A DNA stretch of 5,386 nucleotides from Phycisphaerae bacterium (GTDB lineage: Bacteria > Planctomycetota > Phycisphaerae > UBA1845 > PWPN01). A program made the translations under genes and the position numbers. Position 1 is the first letter of the stretch, and each line of letters begins with the position of its first letter. Shown here piece by piece: positions 1 to 5,386 of the stretch. The notes below the pieces were generated by a model, which saw only the letters and a list, made by a program, of their open reading frames with translations, was not told the origin of the DNA and searched no databases. Where the stretch lies: NCBI GenBank assembly GCA_026647385.1, contig JAPKGY010000292.1, positions 1 through 5,386 on the forward strand, given 5' to 3'.

Positions 1-13
1 ACCAGGGCCGCGA

Positions 14-1306
14 TCAGCCGCCGGGCAAGGGTTGCTGAACCTGGTTTCGCAGCAGGGTGACGGACAGGTTCAATTCCTCACCGGTCGGAACCGCCTTCTC
101 GTCGCTGAACAGTTCGGCAAAGTATTGCCGATCCCCGCGGGCCTGGAAGGCCACCGCGGCCTGCCCTCTGGTCACCACGCCCTCGCTGGTCGCGACCCGG
201 TTGCCCTGATCGTCAACGACCTCGAGCGTGAATCCGTCCGGAAGACCCGCGATCAGCAGCATCACGTCACCCTGGTCGAGAATGTCCAGGAACGGGCAGG
301 ACAGACAGGGCGGCGGGATCGGCCATCGCCAGAAGAGCTTGTTGGCGTAACGATACTTGAGTCTGGCCAGCAGATCTCCGTAGAGACAGATGAAGCTCAG
401 CGGATCGATGTCACATGCGCTGCACCGCGAAGTGAGGCGGTCGAATAATTCCTGCCGGCACACCTCGCAGAAAGCGGATCCGTCCCGCATGTGGCAATGG
501 GCCTGGGGACGATAGATGCCGAACCGGTAGTATCCCCCCCCTTCCCAGAGACCGACCACTCCCACCGGGTTGTCCACCGTCGTCGGAAGCGGAGTCCCCG
601 GGGGAATCAGGCTGCTCCACTTGATGGTCGCCAGGGTGGTCTGCTTGGTGAGGTTGACTTTCGTCGGCTCAGGTCCGGTGTAGGTTCGGTTGCTGTCCGA
701 TCCGTCGCACACGTAACAGTCATACTCGTCGGCCAGTCCGCCGATTTTGTGGCCCAGTTCGTGGGTGATGATGCCCGCGAAGCCGGGGGAAATCGAGGAG
801 AACACGAGGGAACCGGCGCACCCGCCCCATTGCGCATCGTTGCACAACACGAACACCGCGTCATAATCCGGCGCGTAGCCGGCCGCCTCGAAGCACTTGT
901 CGGGCGTGTCGCTGGTGATGCAGCGCTCCGCCTCGCCCACCGCGGTGTTCCCATATCGACAGCCGAGTTCCGTATTGCGGAAGATGCTGTCCATGGGGTG
1001 ATCGATCCCGGACTGGGCCGAAATCACGTTCACGCGCCAGATGTTGAGGCCGCACATTCGCTGGCTGTAGGGTATCCTCGCCTGCAGGGCGGCGACGGCG
1101 GTGTCCACGCTCGTGTTGAACGTCGCCTGCTCGGTGCTTGTAAACCCGTCGCCGACGAACACCAGGTCGTATTTCTGCGCCGTGGGTCCGTTCTCCACGA
1201 CGGCGGTATAGGTTCGCCCATCCGGTTGCACCTGGACGTTGACGGCGCCGGCGGCGACCGCGGCAGCCGCGAGACTGAACAGTATGGCAATGCTTGTCGT
1301 TTTCAT
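14..1306 (-). CDS. Secreted M64-family zinc metallopeptidase
   Basis: Predicted exported metallopeptidase of 430 residues. The N-terminus is a signal peptide: Lys2, a hydrophobic Ala-rich stretch to about residue 20, and a type I cleavage site Ala-Gly-Ala at 19-21. The zinc site is HELGH at 182-186, followed by GGLADEY at 189-195; this HExxH...LxDEY pattern is typical of peptidase family M64, with Glu183 the expected catalytic base. A second family-like motif, Cys-His-Met-Arg then Phe-Cys-x-x-Cys, lies at 271-283. There are 16 cysteines, including CxxC pairs at 197/200, 280/283, 295/298 and 334/337, which suits a disulfide-bonded extracytoplasmic protein. Residues from about 340 look beta-rich and may be an accessory domain. 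The family is named for a clostridial IgA protease, but that substrate should not be assumed here. The start has GGGAGG 8 bases upstream and lies 4 bases after the TIG gene stop, indicating co-translation. Confidence 0.9.
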   Translation of the reverse strand: MKTTSIAILFSLAAAAVAAGAVNVQVQPDGRTYTAVVENGPTAQKYDLVFVGDGFTSTEQATFNTSVDTAVAALQARIPYSQRMCGLNIWRVNVISAQSGIDHPMDSIFRNTELGCRYGNTAVGEAERCITSDTPDKCFEAAGYAPDYDAVFVLCNDAQWGGCAGSLVFSSISPGFAGIITHELGHKIGGLADEYDCYVCDGSDSNRTYTGPEPTKVNLTKQTTLATIKWSSLIPPGTPLPTTVDNPVGVVGLWEGGGYYRFGIYRPQAHCHMRDGSAFCEVCRQELFDRLTSRCSACDIDPLSFICLYGDLLARLKYRYANKLFWRWPIPPPCLSCPFLDILDQGDVMLLIAGLPDGFTLEVVDDQGNRVATSEGVVTRGQAAVAFQARGDRQYFAELFSDEKAVPTGEELNLSVTLLRNQVQQPLPGG

Positions 1307-1310
1307 GGCA

Positions 1311-2054
1311 TCAACCTCCCACCGTGATTTCGTTGAGGAATACGCGGGCCGCTCGTCCAGCGGCCGTCCCCAGATCCAGCTCGGCGGCGGCGTCGAAGAA
1401 CTGCACCCGGGTCGCGCCGCCGAGATTGGGGATCTTCACGGCGAAGGCCGCGGAGGGGCTGACCGCGACCTGGTGCGGGGAGAACATGCCCTGGCCGAGC
1501 GGATCGAACACCTCGGCCCGCCCCAGGGTCGGGTGAACGACCGCGCCGGTGAACAGAACGCGTCCCTGACTGTCGAGCACGTCGTATGAGATGCGGCGGC
1601 CTTCCTCGCGTGCATTCTCGCCCACCCCGCCGATGGCCGCCTGCGCGGAGAGCAACAGCACCTGATTAGCGCCGAACCGCAGGATCAGCCGCTGGGCGGG
1701 CGCAGCCAGAATGGTCAGTTGTCCCGGCGCTCCCGGCGCCTTGCCGATCTCGACGAGACGCACCTCGGCGGCGCCGGCGGACAGATTCGGAACGGTCACG
1801 ATCGCTTCGGTGCCGCTGACCACCGACTGGATCGTCGCGGCCTGACCGCCGATCGTGACGTTCGCGGGGTTGGCCCCTTCGAATACCGCTTTATCCGCCG
1901 TGACCGTGACCGCCGATCCCGGACTCGCCTGCCCGGGGTTGACGCCGGCCACACCCGCGGACGGCACGGGCTGTGACGGCGGACAACCCAAGGGCAGGCA
2001 GGCCGCTCCAGCCAAGAGCATGAGTCGACACCTCTTTTTTATGGGCGCATACAT
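1311..2054 (-). CDS. IPT/TIG-domain probable lipoprotein
   Basis: Predicted envelope protein of 247 residues. The N-terminus has a charged start (KKRCR at 6-10), a hydrophobic core, and Leu-Pro-Leu-Gly-Cys at 20-24, read as an atypical lipobox because Pro rather than Leu sits at -3. A Pro/Ser-rich linker follows. Residues about 33-116 fit an IPT/TIG immunoglobulin-like fold: GVNPGQASPGSAVTVTA, then NVTIGGQAATIQSV and a VPNLSAGAAEVRL strand. Residues 120-247 are beta-rich and unrecognised. The frame is open upstream to an ATG at 2093, but the ATG at 2054 is chosen because AAGGAGG lies 6 bases before it and the signal peptide then starts correctly. TIG domains commonly mediate surface binding or act as spacers in large proteins. 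The tight link to the M64 peptidase suggests joint work at the cell surface, but its ligand is unknown. Simple secretion by signal peptidase I is the alternative to lipidation. Confidence 0.8.
   Translation of the reverse strand: MYAPIKKRCRLMLLAGAACLPLGCPPSQPVPSAGVAGVNPGQASPGSAVTVTADKAVFEGANPANVTIGGQAATIQSVVSGTEAIVTVPNLSAGAAEVRLVEIGKAPGAPGQLTILAAPAQRLILRFGANQVLLLSAQAAIGGVGENAREEGRRISYDVLDSQGRVLFTGAVVHPTLGRAEVFDPLGQGMFSPHQVAVSPSAAFAVKIPNLGGATRVQFFDAAAELDLGTAAGRAARVFLNEITVGG
1315..1320 (-). promoter_or_regulatory. Ribosome binding site of the M64 peptidase gene
   Basis: GGGAGG on the minus strand, 8 bases before the ATG at 1306. It falls inside the last Gly-Gly codons of the TIG lipoprotein gene, so ribosomes finishing that gene stop almost on the next start. 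This supports translational coupling and fixes the peptidase start. Confidence 0.8.
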
Positions 2055-2060
2055 CACAAG

Positions 2061-2067
2061 CCTCCTT
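2061..2067 (-). promoter_or_regulatory. Ribosome binding site of the TIG lipoprotein gene
   Basis: AAGGAGG on the minus strand with a 6-base spacer to the ATG at 2054. This near-perfect anti-16S match decides the start in favour of 2054 over the upstream in-frame ATG at 2093. Confidence 0.85.
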
Positions 2068-2224
2068 ATGTGAAAAACGCCAAGAACGGGCATCTTCCGC
2101 CCGCACTGCTGACACTCACGGGAGAGAAGGGTGCGCCTCGGATGCGCATGCGCCCGCCCCTTGTCGGACGGACGACAGACAGGCTCGGCCCGGCGCGATC
2201 ACGTTGCCGGAATTCCGGACCGAC
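2068..2224. other. Gap between small membrane gene and TIG gene
   Basis: No supported gene. Besides the 12-base palindrome at 2207-2218, it holds overlapping short palindromes ATGCGCAT (2142-2149) and GCGCATGCGC (2144-2153), and a weak 5-base stem TGTCG/CGACA at 2162-2177. None is followed by a T-run in the transcribed direction, so no intrinsic terminator can be called. I see no convincing -35/-10 pair ahead of the TIG gene. Confidence 0.5.
2207..2218. repeat. 12-base perfect palindrome CCGGAATTCCGG
   Basis: CCGGAATTCCGG is a perfect inverted repeat beginning 6 bases past the stop codon of the small membrane protein gene on the transcribed strand. As RNA it could only form a 4-base stem with an AATT loop, and no T-run follows, so it is a poor terminator. 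A dimeric regulator site or chance remain possible. Confidence 0.5.
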
Positions 2225-2338
2225 TCAACCCGACTTCGCCTGGCCCCTGCGGATTTCCTGAAGGGCTGTGTACGCAAAGTAGTTGAGAACGAGTCCCTCA
2301 ACGGCCACAAGTACCACCAGCCAGAAAGTTCCACCCAT
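2225..2338 (-). CDS. Small single-pass membrane protein, 37 residues
   Basis: Hypothetical protein of 37 residues that length-filtered annotation would probably miss. Residues about 4-25 form one hydrophobic helix (FWLVVLVAVEGLVLNYFAYTAL) interrupted by Glu14. The short tail, from Gln28 on, carries Arg30, Arg31 and Lys35. By the positive-inside rule this predicts an outside N-terminus and cytoplasmic C-terminus. The start is supported by AAGGAGG exactly 5 bases upstream; a longer in-frame reading from 2419 adds 27 residues but loses this signal and is disfavoured. It lies alone between two noncoding stretches, with the TPR lipoprotein upstream and the TIG lipoprotein downstream, all on the same strand. 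The family is not recognised. Its size suits a small regulatory or accessory subunit of a membrane complex, but no partner is visible. Confidence 0.7.
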   Translation of the reverse strand: MGGTFWLVVLVAVEGLVLNYFAYTALQEIRRGQAKSG

Positions 2339-2343
2339 GGTTG

Positions 2344-2350
2344 CCTCCTT
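2344..2350 (-). promoter_or_regulatory. Ribosome binding site of the 37-residue membrane protein gene
   Basis: AAGGAGG on the minus strand, 5 bases before the ATG at 2338. The same heptamer precedes the TIG gene start, so it is a trusted signal in this genome. It is the main evidence, with the membrane helix, that this short frame is a real gene. Confidence 0.75.
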
Positions 2351-2387
2351 GCGGCGCGCCGCCGCTTCGAGATGTCTGGTCGCGGGG

Positions 2388-2419
2388 ATTGTATGCATCG
2401 CGCAGGGCGGAGCCCGCAA
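2388..2419 (-). promoter_or_regulatory. Weak candidate promoter for the small membrane gene
   Basis: On the minus strand TACAAT (2388-2393) matches five of six bases of a sigma70-type -10 box, about 50 bases before the ATG at 2338. The best upstream partner is TTGCGG (2414-2419), but the spacer is 20 bases rather than about 17. A -10-only or different sigma-factor promoter is possible, and a chance match is quite likely. Confidence 0.2.
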
Positions 2420-2545
2420 ACACTTGCCCGATCCCGGAAAACTGTCCCCACGCGGCTTCAGTGTTGCTTTGCGCGACGGAGCATCCTCGAGCCCTTGCGC
2501 AGGCCGGATTGGCGAGGTCCTCGATCCTCTGAATAACCCGGGCGT

Positions 2546-2555
2546 CTGACGTCAG
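2546..2555. repeat. 10-base perfect palindrome CTGACGTCAG
   Basis: CTGACGTCAG is a perfect inverted repeat in the noncoding stretch about 60 bases beyond the stop of the TPR lipoprotein gene and about 200 bases ahead of the small membrane gene. It could be a binding site for a dimeric regulator. No second copy was noticed in the window, so chance is not excluded. Confidence 0.45.
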
Positions 2556-2618
2556 TGGCGCGGCCGCAGAGTGACGGATAGGCGACTGGAGGTTCGAGGG
2601 GGCGGGTGGTGCCCGGCC

Positions 2619-3809
2619 TCATTCCGGCTGGTCGGTGGCTGCGAGTGAAGGACCGGCGGGGTCGGGTGCGGCGGCCTGATCGGCCTGGCGGTAGTGGACG
2701 GCCGCCTCATTCCCCAGCCCGGCGGATTCGAGGACTTGACCCATCAGGTAGTGGGCCCCACGGTCTCGCGGAGAGTTCCGCAGCACCACCTCCAGGGCTT
2801 GGCGAGCCCGATCGAGATCGCCGCTACGCAGACAGGCATAGCCGAGCAGCAGGCGGGCGTCGTCGTGGCGGGAGTCCATCTGGAGTACCCTGGAGGCTCG
2901 TTGGCGGGCGGATGCCCAATCGCCCTGAACGGCTGCGACATGGGCCAGCCACAGCTCGGGCTCGGCCTGGTTCGGGTTGAGCCGGGCCGCCTCGCCGAAC
3001 ACTTCGGCGGCGGCGACCACGTTGCCCTTTTCGAGGTACGCGCGTCCGAGCGAGTGGTACGCCGTCCAGGGGAGGGCACGTCGATCGTCGCGCAGTCGCG
3101 TGAAAACGACGATCGCTTCGTCGTAGCGCCCGCAACGGGCCAAGGCTGCACCGAACTGAATCTGGGCCTGCACGTCCGCCGGAGCGGCCAGCGCCACCCG
3201 ACGGTAGGCATCGGCGGCCTCGGCGTATTGTCCGCGCAAGGTGCGGATGTCTCCTTCGAGCGTGCAGATGGCCTGGTTCCCGGGGAAATCGCCGCGGTGC
3301 TTCTCGATCAGATCGAGCGCTTCGTCCGGCCGACCCAGGGCAACCAGGACCTCGCACTCCGCGACCAGACATTCGACCGAAGGCGAGCCGCGCTGCGACG
3401 CCCGGCGGAAATGTCCGAGCGCCCCCGTCAAGTCGCCGCTCCACTCGGCCAGAACGCCCAGAAGATAATCTGTTTCCTCCGACTCGCCGCCGAGTTCGAT
3501 GGCGCTGCCGAGGGCCGAGCGGGCAGCGGCCAAGTCGCCCTTTTCCAGGGCAAGTCGGGCCGCCAGCACGTGGCCCGGCCCGCACTTCGGATCGAGCGAC
3601 AGAATGTCTCTGAGTTGAGTCTCCGCCTCGGCAAGTCGGCCCGTCCGCAAGTGCTCGCGCGCGAGCTGCAGCTTCATCCGGGCCCGGACCTGGACCCAAT
3701 GTTGTCGGGCAGCCTCTTTGTTGTCGGGAGGCGCAAGTTTCAGATCGCCGCAGCCGGCCAGCCAGACGGCGACGAAGACGGTTGCCATCAGTGCGATCGC
3801 GGATCTCAT
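2619..3809 (-). CDS. TPR-repeat lipoprotein, secretin partner
   Basis: Predicted envelope lipoprotein of 396 residues. The signal sequence ends in a canonical lipobox Leu-Ala-Gly-Cys at 17-20, so Cys20 would be acylated. Gly-Asp at 21-22 does not give an Asp at +2, so outer-membrane sorting is plausible. From about residue 45 to 380 the protein is a run of roughly ten TPR units, for example residues 45-77, 79-111, 180-212, 249-281, 283-315 and 317-349, with the usual small/Gly-rich turns (GRLAEAE, GDLAAAR, GQYAEAA, GDLDRAR). TPR arrays bind peptides or proteins and have no catalytic role. The start overlaps the secretin stop as ATGA, with GGAGGG 8 bases upstream. By analogy with PilF/PilW pilotins and TadD, TPR lipoproteins linked to secretins, it may help localise or assemble the channel. 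It is longer than those pilotins, so this is inference only. Confidence 0.85.
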   Translation of the reverse strand: MRSAIALMATVFVAVWLAGCGDLKLAPPDNKEAARQHWVQVRARMKLQLAREHLRTGRLAEAETQLRDILSLDPKCGPGHVLAARLALEKGDLAAARSALGSAIELGGESEETDYLLGVLAEWSGDLTGALGHFRRASQRGSPSVECLVAECEVLVALGRPDEALDLIEKHRGDFPGNQAICTLEGDIRTLRGQYAEAADAYRRVALAAPADVQAQIQFGAALARCGRYDEAIVVFTRLRDDRRALPWTAYHSLGRAYLEKGNVVAAAEVFGEAARLNPNQAEPELWLAHVAAVQGDWASARQRASRVLQMDSRHDDARLLLGYACLRSGDLDRARQALEVVLRNSPRDRGAHYLMGQVLESAGLGNEAAVHYRQADQAAAPDPAGPSLAATDQPE

Positions 3810-5386
3810 CGCGCCGACCCTCCGGGTGAAACAGATGGCGGTACGACTTCCTTGTCCCCACCGTCGCTCGGCGCCTCGGGCCCGTTGGGGAGAATCTCGA
3901 CGGCCGGCGGTTTCGGGAGTGGCCGACCGTAAAACGCCCCGTCGATCCCTTTGTCCTTGAGGGCCTGCCTCAGCACAAAGCTGCGCACCGTGCTTCCGTC
4001 GCTATCCCACGCGCGGGTGTCGGCCAGCTTCTCGGTCAACTCGATGGCTTCGAGAAAGCGCGGATTCAGGTGCGAGGCGATGCGGGCGTCCCACAAGGCC
4101 CGGTCGGTGTCGCCCTTGGCGAGGTGCTCCATCGCCCAGTGATAGTGGGCCTGCGCCAGTCGCTCGCGGCCGTAAGGCATGAGACTCTCGCGCACGCCGA
4201 CACGGTAACGCTCGATGTCGTCCGCCTTCTTGAGCGAATCCGCCGCCAGGCGATTGTCGTCCTTGACGATATGGACCGTGAGGAGAATGATGACTTCCTC
4301 CCGCTGCGTCTGGTCACGCGTCCCCCGAAAGAGGTATCCCAGGACGGGAATGCTCCCCAGGTAAGGCGTCTGGTTTCGCGCGGCGGTGCTGACATCCCTG
4401 AAAAGCCCGCCGATCAGGATGGTATGCCCGTCGCGAACGGTGATGTTGGTGGTCACCTCGGTGGTCTGTTCGTACGGGAGATTCGCGGCGGTCAGTCCGC
4501 CGACGCTGTCCTTGGGATGGATCTCCATACGGACAAAGTCGTCGTCTTCGATGAACGGGCGGAAGATAAGCTGAGTGCCGGTCTCGAGGAACTCGACGGT
4601 CTGAATGGAGGCCGTCTGAGTCACCGTGGTGGTGAGGTACCCGTCGCGCCGGCCTACGATCACCTCGCCGCGCTGCTTGTTGAGGGCGAGCACCTTGGGG
4701 TTGGCGATGACCGAGGTATCGGTGACCTGCTCGAGAGCCCGAATGAAAACCGCGATGTCGTTTTTGATGAGACCGAAAGTGAGCCCTCCGGGTGGGACGG
4801 CCGCGGTGAGATCCTGGCGGACCGCCACGTTGGTGTTATCCAGGCGGCTCTGCGGCAGGTCGCCCACGGTCAGGTCGGTACCGCCGGTGCTGCTCGAGTC
4901 CAGCATGGTGAAATCGACGCCGCCGACGATGTTGAAGTCGATACCCAGCGCGTTGTCTTCGGTGAGCTGGGCGCGAAGAATGGTCGCCTCGATGAGCACC
5001 TGCCTGGGGCGGGCGTCGATTTCCTCGACCGCCTTGGCGATAATCGCCACCTGTTCGGCGGTGTCAACGACCATGATGAGGTCGCCGCCGGCCAGGCTGT
5101 TGCCGGCCTGCTCTTTCGTTCCCTCGGCCACGCCGGCCAGCGATTTGGAGGTGGCCGTGATCTTGCCGCCCTCGGAAATCAACGGCTGGAGCAGTTTGCA
5201 GGCCTCCTCGGCCGAGATGTGCTTGAGGCGGAAGACCCGGCAGACCATGGTTTGCCGCTGGGCGTCCAGCTTGGCCAGTTCGTCGAGAGTACGAACGTAG
5301 ATGAGATTATCGCGTGCCTGCCATCCGCAGTTGTTCGCCCCGAGGATCGCATCCAGGGCCTGCTCGAGGGTCATGTCGTAGAGGTC
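3806..5386 (-). CDS. Secretin (type II/IV pilus superfamily) with TPR-like C-terminal tail, 5' partial
   Basis: Outer-membrane channel protein; 526 residues are visible and the frame stays open to the window edge, so the signal peptide and start are missing. In-window numbering: residues 1-35 are the end of an N0/STN domain (LYDMTLEQALDAIL); about 48-127 are one N1/Secretin_N domain (VFRLKHISAEEACKLLQPLI, then VVDTAEQVAIIAKAVEEIDARP); about 128-374 are the beta-barrel core, with NPKVLALNKQRGEVIVG, the GHTILIGGLF strand, the signature TPYLGSIPVLGYLFRG at 340-355, and the closing EEVIILLTVHIV. Only one N1-type domain lies before the barrel, fewer than in classical GspD. Residues 375-526 are an added tail: a TPR-like helical hairpin at about 407-454 (RLAQAHYHWAMEHLAKGDTD, ASHLNPRFLEAIELTEKL), then a Pro/Gly-rich end. 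The ATG at 5374 sits inside the N0 domain and is not the start. The protein should form the export pore of a T2SS or type IV pilus-like machine; which one is not decided. Confidence 0.9.
   Translation of the reverse strand, partial: DLYDMTLEQALDAILGANNCGWQARDNLIYVRTLDELAKLDAQRQTMVCRVFRLKHISAEEACKLLQPLISEGGKITATSKSLAGVAEGTKEQAGNSLAGGDLIMVVDTAEQVAIIAKAVEEIDARPRQVLIEATILRAQLTEDNALGIDFNIVGGVDFTMLDSSSTGGTDLTVGDLPQSRLDNTNVAVRQDLTAAVPPGGLTFGLIKNDIAVFIRALEQVTDTSVIANPKVLALNKQRGEVIVGRRDGYLTTTVTQTASIQTVEFLETGTQLIFRPFIEDDDFVRMEIHPKDSVGGLTAANLPYEQTTEVTTNITVRDGHTILIGGLFRDVSTAARNQTPYLGSIPVLGYLFRGTRDQTQREEVIILLTVHIVKDDNRLAADSLKKADDIERYRVGVRESLMPYGRERLAQAHYHWAMEHLAKGDTDRALWDARIASHLNPRFLEAIELTEKLADTRAWDSDGSTVRSFVLRQALKDKGIDGAFYGRPLPKPPAVEILPNGPEAPSDGGDKEVVPPSVSPGGSAR
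3818..3823 (-). promoter_or_regulatory. Ribosome binding site of the TPR lipoprotein gene
   Basis: GGAGGG on the minus strand, 8 bases before the ATG at 3809. It is read as Gly-Gly five residues before the secretin's end, placing the start signal inside the upstream gene. With the 4-base ATGA overlap this indicates translational coupling. Confidence 0.75.

Larger units (their letters stand above)
2351..2618. other. Noncoding stretch after the TPR lipoprotein gene
   Basis: No gene is supported in this stretch. It contains the palindrome CTGACGTCAG (2546-2555), a GCGGCCGC site (2560-2567), a tight inverted repeat CGAGG-T-CCTCG (2513-2523), and short GGGC/GCCC stems with no following T-run. A transcript end and a new promoter for the small gene are expected here, but neither can be placed with confidence. 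Confidence 0.5.

Noticed and set aside
491..1327. Plus-strand open frame (278 residues) opposite the M64 peptidase
   Set aside because: Rich in Arg, His and Gly with no fold pattern, and antisense to a gene with clear catalytic motifs and signal peptide.
2034..2040. Slippery heptamer A-AAA-AAG in correct -1 phase early in the TIG gene
   Set aside because: It matches the dnaX-type frameshift site, but the shifted frame gives only about 50 residues of Arg/Gly-rich sequence with no recognisable feature, and the lysines are explained by the signal peptide n-region.
2055..2093. Upstream in-frame ATG at 2093 for the TIG lipoprotein
   Set aside because: It would put 13 extra residues before the signal peptide and ignores the AAGGAGG placed 6 bases before the ATG at 2054.
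2339..2419. Longer 64-residue version of the small membrane protein
   Set aside because: The extra 27 residues are His/Arg/Ala-rich without a pattern, and the AAGGAGG lies inside them, exactly positioned for the internal ATG.
2116..2451. Minus-strand open frame of 111 residues spanning the small gene and both gaps
   Set aside because: No ribosome binding site, Arg/Pro-rich random-looking sequence, and it overlaps the better supported membrane protein in another frame.
2590..2618. GGGC/GCCC stem just after the TPR gene as an intrinsic terminator
   Set aside because: The stem is only 4 bases and no T-run follows on the transcribed strand.
2694..3932. Long plus-strand open frame (412 residues) opposite the TPR lipoprotein and secretin end
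   Set aside because: It is antisense to two strongly supported genes, has no recognisable domain, signal or ribosome binding site, and long antisense frames are expected in GC-rich coding DNA.
4626..5300. Plus-strand open frame (224 residues) opposite the secretin core
   Set aside because: Ser/Arg-rich low-complexity composition, and the opposite strand encodes conserved secretin motifs.

Overview
All five supported genes in this GC-rich window lie on the minus strand, so transcription runs from position 5386 towards position 1. Four of them encode proteins exported to the cell envelope or beyond, and the fifth is a tiny membrane protein. The organism is a Gram-negative-type (diderm) bacterium, since it has an outer-membrane secretin and lipoproteins. 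From memory, the secretin core and the strong Shine-Dalgarno use resemble Planctomycetota (Phycisphaerae-like lineages). That placement is inference: no rRNA or marker gene is present.

Layout in transcription order. (1) 5386-3806: a secretin of the type II/type IV pilus/type III superfamily, cut by the window edge at its N-terminus. It has the end of an N0/STN domain, one N1 (Secretin_N) domain, the beta-barrel core with its signature motif, and an unusual TPR-like C-terminal tail. (2) 3809-2619: a lipoprotein made almost entirely of about ten TPR repeats, overlapping the secretin stop by ATGA. (3) About 280 bases without a recognisable gene, holding a 10-base palindrome. (4) 2338-2225: a 37-residue single-pass membrane protein with an almost ideal Shine-Dalgarno sequence. 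(5) A 170-base gap with a 12-base palindrome. (6) 2054-1311: a probable lipoprotein with one IPT/TIG domain. (7) 1306-14: a secreted, cysteine-rich M64-family zinc metallopeptidase, starting 4 bases after the TIG gene stops.

The genes form two translationally coupled pairs: secretin with TPR lipoprotein, and TIG protein with M64 peptidase. In both, the downstream ribosome binding site lies in Gly-Gly codons near the end of the upstream gene. A reasonable hypothesis is that the first pair is an outer-membrane export channel with a TPR partner (pilotin-like or assembly factor), and the second a surface-attached adhesion/recognition protein with an exported protease. Whether the protease uses this secretin cannot be decided from the sequence. 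Nothing here proves a new system. The most unusual points are the secretin's TPR-like tail, the overlooked small membrane protein, and the TIG-M64 pairing.
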